NCBI RefSeq assembly: GCF_042453785.1
Contig: NC_091668.1
Span: 1,433,501-1,497,500 of the forward strand
DNA from: Malus domestica
Taxonomy: Eukaryota > Streptophyta > Magnoliopsida > Rosales > Rosaceae
Direction of reading: 5' to 3'
Length of the DNA stretch: 64,000 nucleotides
The translations under genes were made by a program, and so were the position numbers. Every line of letters begins with the position of its first letter. The stretch's first letter is position 1. The notes under the pieces are model-generated. The model made no database searches. It was not told the DNA's origin and saw only the letters and a program-made list of their open reading frames with translations. Shown here piece after piece: positions 56,801-64,000 of the stretch.

Positions 56801-58980
56801 CCTCAAATCCGATCTGAAAATATGAATATCTGGAACTCCGAAACGATTAGATTTAATAGAACAAAAATAATTAACAAATAATTAAGAGGAGATTAGGGTT
56901 GCAGAAGGGAATTTACCAGAAATAGAAAGGGTTTCGGGTTGAAATTGGGTCGGATATCGATGTGTGGGGACCCATTGATGGAGATGGAGCATCGTACGTC
57001 CGCTTTCCGTTCTTCACCAAATCACGGTTTCCGTTCCGATGTGACATCCTACGGCCTACGGGGTTTGATAGATTCAGTCAGGGCTACCCTAGCTAGCTTG
57101 ATCAGACGAGGGGAGAGAGAGACAGTCTCACCCTAATCACAATTTTTTAGGAAGTTTTAACAAACACTTCTGGTACTGTTCATTTTAATGAAAAATCATA
57201 TTTTTACCTTTAACTGTCACTATTTACTATACATTTAGAAATAGCTTTTCGTTAAAAATGAAGTTTTTTTTTACTTTTCATTAGTTTTCCTAATTTTTTT
57301 AATGGTAATTAGTAAGGAACCAAACGGCTAGTCTTAAGGTGCACTATTGACTCGTTTGTAAGTACTTTTAAAATTGTTGAAAATCTTTTTGGCGAAAGTG
57401 TTTTGGGTTATAAAAGTACTTGAAGTGTTTCATGTAAGAAGTATATTTCGAGAATTCACTTGCAATTTTTTACTGAAAATTGGTTTCAAAAGCATTCTTA
57501 TAAAAAACATATTCAGTCATTTTAAAAGTACTTCCAAATAAACCCTATAGCTATGTCAAGGAAGCAAAAAAATCTTTAGGCATTGTTGAACTTAATCGTT
57601 GGTGGGATGTATTTTCAGAACTATTATAACGGTAAATTTGACTCGAATCTCTTGATCCACGTGATCCAGACACGGAGATCTGAAATAGATCTAGATCCAC
57701 AAATTATAAGACAAGAGTAACACTGATATATACAATTTAGCCAAACGTCGTTTGCCATTTATTTATTGGCAAGAATAAAAACCAGCGGTCAAAGAGAAAG
57801 CATTGGTGGATGCAATTAGATGTTTCAAAATTGGAACCCCTGGATTTTTCCCTGCAGGCGTAGTGAGGGCGTCGTAGGCTGGAGCAAATAGGTTTGGGAC
57901 AATCACGAAATTTGAACATGTTAACGTTGTTCAAACCTTCAAGTAAAGCCAATGTCAAATCTCTCACGCGTCTAATCGTATTTGACCCACGTCCAATTTC
58001 TTGCCTCGAAAGGTATCTTCTCCAGATCTCTTTGACCAAATCCACATAATCCACCAATCAGAGTTTTTGAAATTTGATCAAACGGCTACAAATAAGGACC
58101 CCTTTAAAAATTATAATAACTTTTGCCGTTAAATTAATTTTAAGGGTCCGGATTTATGAATCATGTTGATTTGGTGGCCTAATATATTAAAAAGGTAGTT
58201 ACATAATGGGCCCTCAACTAGGGAGGCAATGGCCCAATTGCTTCATCGGGCTACTTAGAAGGCCGAGGCCTTACGCTGAGCCTAGACCTGCCTTATAACA
58301 CCCGTCTCATTGTGTGGAAATGGGCGGTCACAATGTTATGTTTTACATCCTGTCAGAGCAAGTACAAGTATTAGTAACATAACAAAAATACGTTCTTCGT
58401 CATTAATATGTTTGCTCGCCGTAATTGTGGCCCCTCGGGTTCTGCGCTTTTCTTTTCATTTTTATCCATTAATTTTGTTTAATTTATTCAATGAAAAAAA
58501 TTGAGAAAAAAATGGAGTGCTAGAAAATAAAAAGAATGCTAAAATCATTTCTCGATGGCAGTTCTACTTGATTTGTAAGTGAAAGGAATTGTAAGTCTAA
58601 AAAATTGATCCAAAACACAGTACCAAACATGAATTTTCTCTTACATTAATCGAGAAGTTCAATGAATAGATGAATCCTAACAGTTATGTATTAGTATATT
58701 TGTACGTTGAATAATATCAATACATTTCTGTTTGGTTGACAACAAAACATAAGCCCGAAAGAAAAGGAAAGACTATATAAAAATATCACGAACCCATGAG
58801 ACCCCAGCTATATCTGCAACTAGTAATCGATGACAAGAAAGAGCATGCTCAAAAAAGACTGAATCCAAACTGCATGACAAACCTCCAGCTGTATCTGTAT
58901 TTTGTACGTTTGTCACACTCGTACCCCCGTTCGAAAATAATTTCTATGCATACAAAAATTGTACAAACGACGGCAGTGCA
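56801..58980. other. AP3 promoter side and intergenic DNA
   Basis: The AP3 leader seems to be spliced or extended to about 56940. From 57140 on the DNA is AT-rich with common low-complexity phrases (aaaaatcatatttttac). A 106-codon open frame on the minus strand (57737-58057) has no family resemblance. No gene is supported. Confidence 0.45.
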
Positions 58981-61900
58981 TCATTCGTCCTCCTCGCTGA
59001 GCAATGCAAATGAGAAGGGATAGAATTTGTAACCAGAGCCCTCATAGAACTTGTTCTGGAACTCCACCCAGTGAAGCCTCAAGGCGTGTAAGAATGCACT
59101 CAAGGTCTCCATCACTAGCAGCACTCCGACTGTCGCGCATATAAAGACGATTATGCCAATGATCAGAATGATCACATTGTTGTACCTGTAGTGGTTCCGA
59201 AAGGATTCATTACTCCGATAATTTGAGTCTCAGACTACCGTGACGAACGAAAGATGAGTAAAACTGTGAAAGAACTTACCCCCAGGCTAGAAGTAGAACC
59301 TTGTCGTAAAATACACTGGACAACTCCGAATGCGCCAAACTGAAGAAAGCAAAACAAGGGCAAACAAGACGGTCATCATCCGGTAGGTGAAACAAAGAAC
59401 CATGTGCTCATAGAATTTTTATTTTCATCAGCCATGTAATATGTGAACCGTACTGACTTAGATGCCTAATTATGCTTCAAGTCGGTGCTATTAGATGGTT
59501 GTAAGTTGTTATTCACTCACCTGAGTGCCCATAAACGTAGATACGAAGCTGTATTAGACACCGCTCCAAGCACAAATTCTATGGTATGTATGAGTTGGTG
59601 TACAAAGACTTCGGTGAATTCAAATTCCTCATGACCATGTAAACTTGGGTGGTGCTCCTCGTCAAGAGGGTCCTCGCCGCTGTGAAGCAGTGCGTAGGAT
59701 TGACCTTGGTGCCTCTGAGAGAAGGTAATAGGGTGAAAAGAGAAAGAAGGAAAAGAATAAATGCAAAGTAAAGAGACTGTTTAGTTTCAAGTTTACCTCC
59801 TCATGCTGTTTCTTCAAGAAATAAGGCTTTGGAAACAGCATCCATGGTACAGCAACAAGAGCCGATAGCAGTAACAAAATCTGTAATTAAACACGGAAAA
59901 TAAAATTGTTAGGAATAGTCACTCTCTTGTACTGATTGAGAAATTTTGCAGCGTAATTGAAGGAAGAAGAACAAACCTGAAGGAATCTTTGCCCCCAAAA
60001 AAGCTGATTTTCACCGAGGTCGTCAGTAGGACTCAGGAACATGTATATCATTACATGGTACAAATCGGCTTGTGAACCAGTGCACCATTTCACAATAATT
60101 AGGAGAGAAAGGTAGCCAAACAGGCTGTTTAAAAATATCATCTGAGGAACAAATTGGTACCTAAAAGAATATGGTTAGATTGTCAACATTAAGAAAGTAA
60201 CTCATAATCCTACACATTCATTCTCCGAAAGAGAGTGAACAAGCTAGAGGAGAAGAAATACATATCAATTTTCACATTTAAGGTGGACGGGCATGTCATG
60301 CAAGATATACGATATCCCAAACAGTCACACTAAATGCTTTATAGGAAGTACGATACACATAAAGATAATTCTTTTTTTTTCTTTTTGCGCGGAGAGATAA
60401 AAGATAAAGATAATTCAATTTCAATTACACACCGATGGAAGTTCCTATTCCTATATATACATATGCATATATTAATTCAATATCGAGGTTGAGTAGTATA
60501 GCTTACCAAATATTCAGTTTATCCGCAAAGAATTTTGCATTAAAGTAACTCAAAACGATTCCAAGATTCATCTGGGCTACTCCAAGTAGGATTGACATCT
60601 TCATCTTCAATGAATTAAGAAATGGTAACTCAGATCGAGAACCATGCCATTTGGGATCCACACCAAACGGATAAGTGTCACGAACCTTAGTCAAACCGAC
60701 TGTAGTAGCGTCTCTGCCACACAACAGAAACCCAAGTTTAATCAACTCAAATGGGATTGAGAGACCACACATATGTCAAGGATCTCAGGCTGATTGTGTA
60801 CCTACAAGATGGGTCACGGCACCCATAGGCAGATTTCCCAAATAACTCAAATGGGACCGAAAAGAATTCATTATATATCAGTCCTGTGTAAATTGAGAAC
60901 AGCGCCATCATCATAATAATATAACGGCCACCAAATGTCATTTCTACGATGTCCCCGAGTTTCTGTTGTCAACAAATCGAGTTAATAGAACCGTGTCAAA
61001 GTTACAAGAAGCAAATAGTCTGTCTACGGTCACAAAGCAATGCAGCATTACCTGGCTAGAAAACTTCCTCTCCCGGATTATGAAATAGAGTGATGCCAGC
61101 AACAAGCAAATACCATGTCCCCAATCTCCAAACATTACAGCAAAAAGGAAAGGGAATGTGATAATGGTGTATACGCCTGGATTAGCCTCCTGATACTTGG
61201 CGACCCTGTGAGGATGATACATTAGACAAATTCTTCCCGAAATGATCTCATTCGGAAACATGAATTGTGCAGTCTAAGTAAAATAACTTAAGTAGGTTAG
61301 GAAATGGTCTTCCTTTCTGCTTGATGGAAGAGAAGGAAGACAAAAGGTAAAGAACAATAAAAATTATGTTTTACCATTATAAACAGGTTAAAAGAAATAA
61401 ACAGGTAATTCCCAAACTTCCCCAAAAGACCTCACCCTCCCCCCTCTGCCACCCCTGCTCTCAGTCTACCATCTCTCACGATCCTCCTACCGAGCATTGT
61501 GCAACACCTTGTATAGGCATAACATGCAAAATGACTCACCCGTATGCATCAACAATTTCTTGAAAAGCAGAAGTGAATTTGTTTGTGCGGAAATATGTCG
61601 GTGGTGGTTCCTTTGTATGCAAAACCTGGAATATGGCGCCAAGTTGAGAGTTGCTATCTAAGGATGCCCGCTGCAATGCGTTTTGAATCTGTGAAACATC
61701 AAGCCTGTGTTAATTGAAAAATTCTTCAAACATACATTGCACTTGCAAATGATTCATGCCAAGTTTTAGCATTGAATACAATTTTGGAAAGTGTTACAGG
61801 ACAAGGATCAAACCTGGTTTGATGCATATACAGGACACCAACCTTCTGCAACAAGACACATTCTACTCACATCAATGCTTAGCATGTTTAACGTATGGTA

Positions 61901-63908
61901 AATGGATTTTTCCTTCTTCACCTATCGAGGCATAAAGGAATAAAACTCAGCGATCAAACAAAACTAAACTCAATGACTATGAAATACAAACATGAATGGA
62001 GAATTAGTAGCTCGAAGCATAAGTATTTGGAATAACAAACCAGAAGGTTCCACTGCTCATATTGATGGCCAATTGTCTGTAATAAACTGCTTCTGTGCAA
62101 CAATCCAGCATCTATGGTAGTCTTCAGCTCTGAAAGTTTTCCAGACACCTAGAAATTAAAGTGGTTATAGAATTCAGAATTTAGATTACAGAATAAGTCA
62201 GTAACTGTAATTAAAGACGGACACACTCATCTCTTATTGAGCACAGAGTTTGATATTTTAATGATAATAAATCCAGACTATTTAAACTCAACATTTAAGG
62301 AAAACCCCTGTATGAAAGATATACACACACACATTAATACAAAAGAAAATTTTCAATCTAAACATAATTAAGTTGTGGTACAGTAAAGCTGTTGATTCCA
62401 CATATATAGAGGTAAGAATACTGCATACCTCGTTAATCATCTGAAATTGTTTTCCCAAGTCATCTGTAAATGGGTAACGGTTTGCTCCAAAAGCTTCACA
62501 TATTTTCAGAATTTTGTTCTTTGCTCTTTCTCCAGAATAGAAGATGATAAACACATTTTTCTCAACCTGTAAAATATTAACTCGTTAATTTCCCGAAAAG
62601 AAAAAAAAAGTATTCAATCATCCTGCAGGAAGACAATGATATCTAGGCATACTAGGATTCACATACACGAAAAAAGTACAGCATGCAACAAGATTAACCA
62701 TCATCTGTGCGTATGCACTTCCGCAATAAGTGAAATAAGACGGACAGTTCACAAAAGATATATATGAACATGAAATAGTTATGTTATTGAGTATTAACTT
62801 TCTCTCCTGACACAGGATCAACGACACGGTCATTGACCACAGCCTGCTTCAGAAACACATTACCCCTGGTTGCACGAAACAGAATCCTTTCAAAAGCCAT
62901 CGATTTTTCTCTTGGAACAAGACCACTAACAGATCCAAGCTTAACATGTTTTGATAGGTCTGTTGTCATTTCCTACAACAGAAAATATCTAAGCATCAGT
63001 CAAAGGATACGATAAAAGAATTCATCTTCAACCAAAAAATGAAACCAAAAACTACAAATCTGTACTTGTTCAAGTAATAATGGACTGTCGATGGATCTTT
63101 CCATACTATGCTGCACTTCAAGTTCTCTCTGCAGAGCTGCAGCAGTGCTTTGAGCTGAATTAAAAAACTCGCCAGCCTGAAACAAGTAAACAAGTCGAGT
63201 TCACTTTATGGATCACATGAAGGAAATCAACGACACAATAACAAATGAATTAGTTAAGTTGCGGAATTTCTCATGACCGCAACAAACTAAAATGTAAACA
63301 ACGCTCTCATAGAACTAACTGCAATAACAGTAAAACAAGCCATACCTTCTGCAGAACAAGTTTATATTCTAACAATTCACTGTAAGTGCGTTGTAATTGT
63401 TCATTGTTCGCATTAATTTCTAACAGATCGGCTTCAAGTTCACCAAGTTTAACCTAGCAAAGGGGGAAAATGATTCAATGTAGACCATAGAAAACTCCAA
63501 AAATATCAACTCAAGTACTGAAACTACCTCCAAGTTATCGAGATCGATGTCATTGCTAATCATGGACCTTGTTGAGGGTGACAAGCCGGCCTTCTTCATT
63601 TGTTCATTGAAGAACCGTAACCTCCGAGCCATTTCACCACACCGTTTGATCTGCATCACACAATTTCAAATCCACAAACAAGATTTTCAGATCAACCACA
63701 TTTTTTGCAAATTTACTCACAAAACCACAGAAACCACGGCAATTAATCGCCGATTTCCAAATACCACATCCAATTACTTTCTTATAACACATTATTTCAT
63801 ATCGTATGAAATTAAATTGGTTCATTAATTCATAAAAATGAAAATAAAATAAAATCTACGCACCTGAGTGGCGTATGTTCGCTGGAACGGGCTCTTTTCC
63901 GCATTGAG
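58981..63908 (-). CDS. VHA-a3: V-type H+-ATPase subunit a, VHA-a3-like (5' partial)
   Basis: Seventeen exons on the minus strand (63864-63908, 63528-63650, 63346-63453, 63066-63176, 62799-62972, 62429-62566, 62041-62148, 61814-61921, 61540-61688, 61052-61205, 60802-60962, 60507-60713, 59977-60160, 59797-59880, 59521-59714, 59280-59339, 58981-59185) join in frame to 770 codons and a stop. The first exon lies beyond 64000. The N-terminal half is cytosolic and coiled ([34 protein letters not shown]). The C-terminal half has the membrane helices and the proton-path arginine in [15 protein letters not shown]. The family phrases [13 protein letters not shown] and [21 protein letters not shown] are intact. 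It forms the proton channel of the V0 sector; VHA-a2/a3 isoforms act at the tonoplast, VHA-a1 at the trans-Golgi. The end [16 protein letters not shown] and QNKFYEG favour the a2/a3 class. Confidence 0.96.
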
Positions 63909-64000
63909 CTGCAAAAAAAAACAAAAAAAACCAAAAAATGAACAGAAAATTGAAAAAAAAAATTGAAAAGAGAAAGAGTAAATGCGAGAGCAAAGATTAC

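Noticed and set aside
57737-58057. 106-codon open frame on the minus strand
   Set aside because: No recognisable domain, no supporting splice context and AT-rich surroundings.

Overview
The window is plant nuclear DNA. Genes have many exons separated by GT...AG introns, the intergenic DNA is AT-rich and crowded with plant transposable elements, and the protein set is angiosperm (TIR-NBS-LRR, B-box, MADS-box, V-ATPase a). Protein sequences and repeat types (an Au-like SINE, a Cassandra-type LTR carrying a 5S rRNA segment, a coiled-coil repeat ORF) suggest Rosaceae, most likely the apple/pear group (Malus/Pyrus). That assignment comes from family knowledge, not from a search.

The left half (1-33.4 kb) is a rearranged locus built on a direct duplication of a SH3P2-type gene (BAR-like/SH3 protein of autophagy and clathrin traffic). 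Copy A (320-6086) is a broken gene: it has a nonsense codon, a +5 frameshift and no last exon, and it carries a SINE and a short copia-type LTR element. Copy B (21729-32391) is an intact 10-exon gene of 367 codons, although a 6.85-kb composite insertion with a perfect 17-bp target duplication lies in intron 5. Copy C (15836-16405) is only the 5' end and exon 1, wedged between two copies of the 5' flank of a TIR-NBS-LRR gene (16548-21094). That resistance gene reads cleanly through TIR, NB-ARC and LRR, then meets an in-frame TGA. The frame after the stop, including the post-LRR exons, is still open. Between copy A and copy C sits a complete hAT transposon (8132-14524) with an 8-bp target duplication and a four-exon, 950-codon transposase with no interruption. 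Downstream of copy B an antisense Athila-type gypsy pol fragment begins about 54 bp after the stop codon.

The right half (33.4-64 kb) is more ordinary. All four genes are on the minus strand: a BBX21-like double B-box regulator of photomorphogenesis (36227-37508), an EMB1967/microspherule-like FHA protein (47559-52395), an APETALA3-type MADS-box gene (54725-56776) whose last exon has an in-frame stop, and the 3' 17 exons of a tonoplast V-ATPase subunit a (VHA-a3 type, 58981-63908, first exon beyond the window). Between them is a 10-kb TE-rich gap (37.5-47.5 kb) with bounded MULE, PIF/Harbinger and foldback elements, a solo Cassandra-type LTR and a tandem duplication.

No wholly new biochemical system is visible. 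The most notable items are the resistance gene whose promoter was interrupted by a SH3P2 5' fragment, the two genes with late nonsense codons over otherwise conserved downstream frames, the LINE/unknown-element/LINE composite with one outer target duplication, its intact coiled-coil ORF of unknown function, and the intact hAT element. Exon boundaries were assigned by eye from GT/AG sites and frame continuity; there is no transcript evidence.
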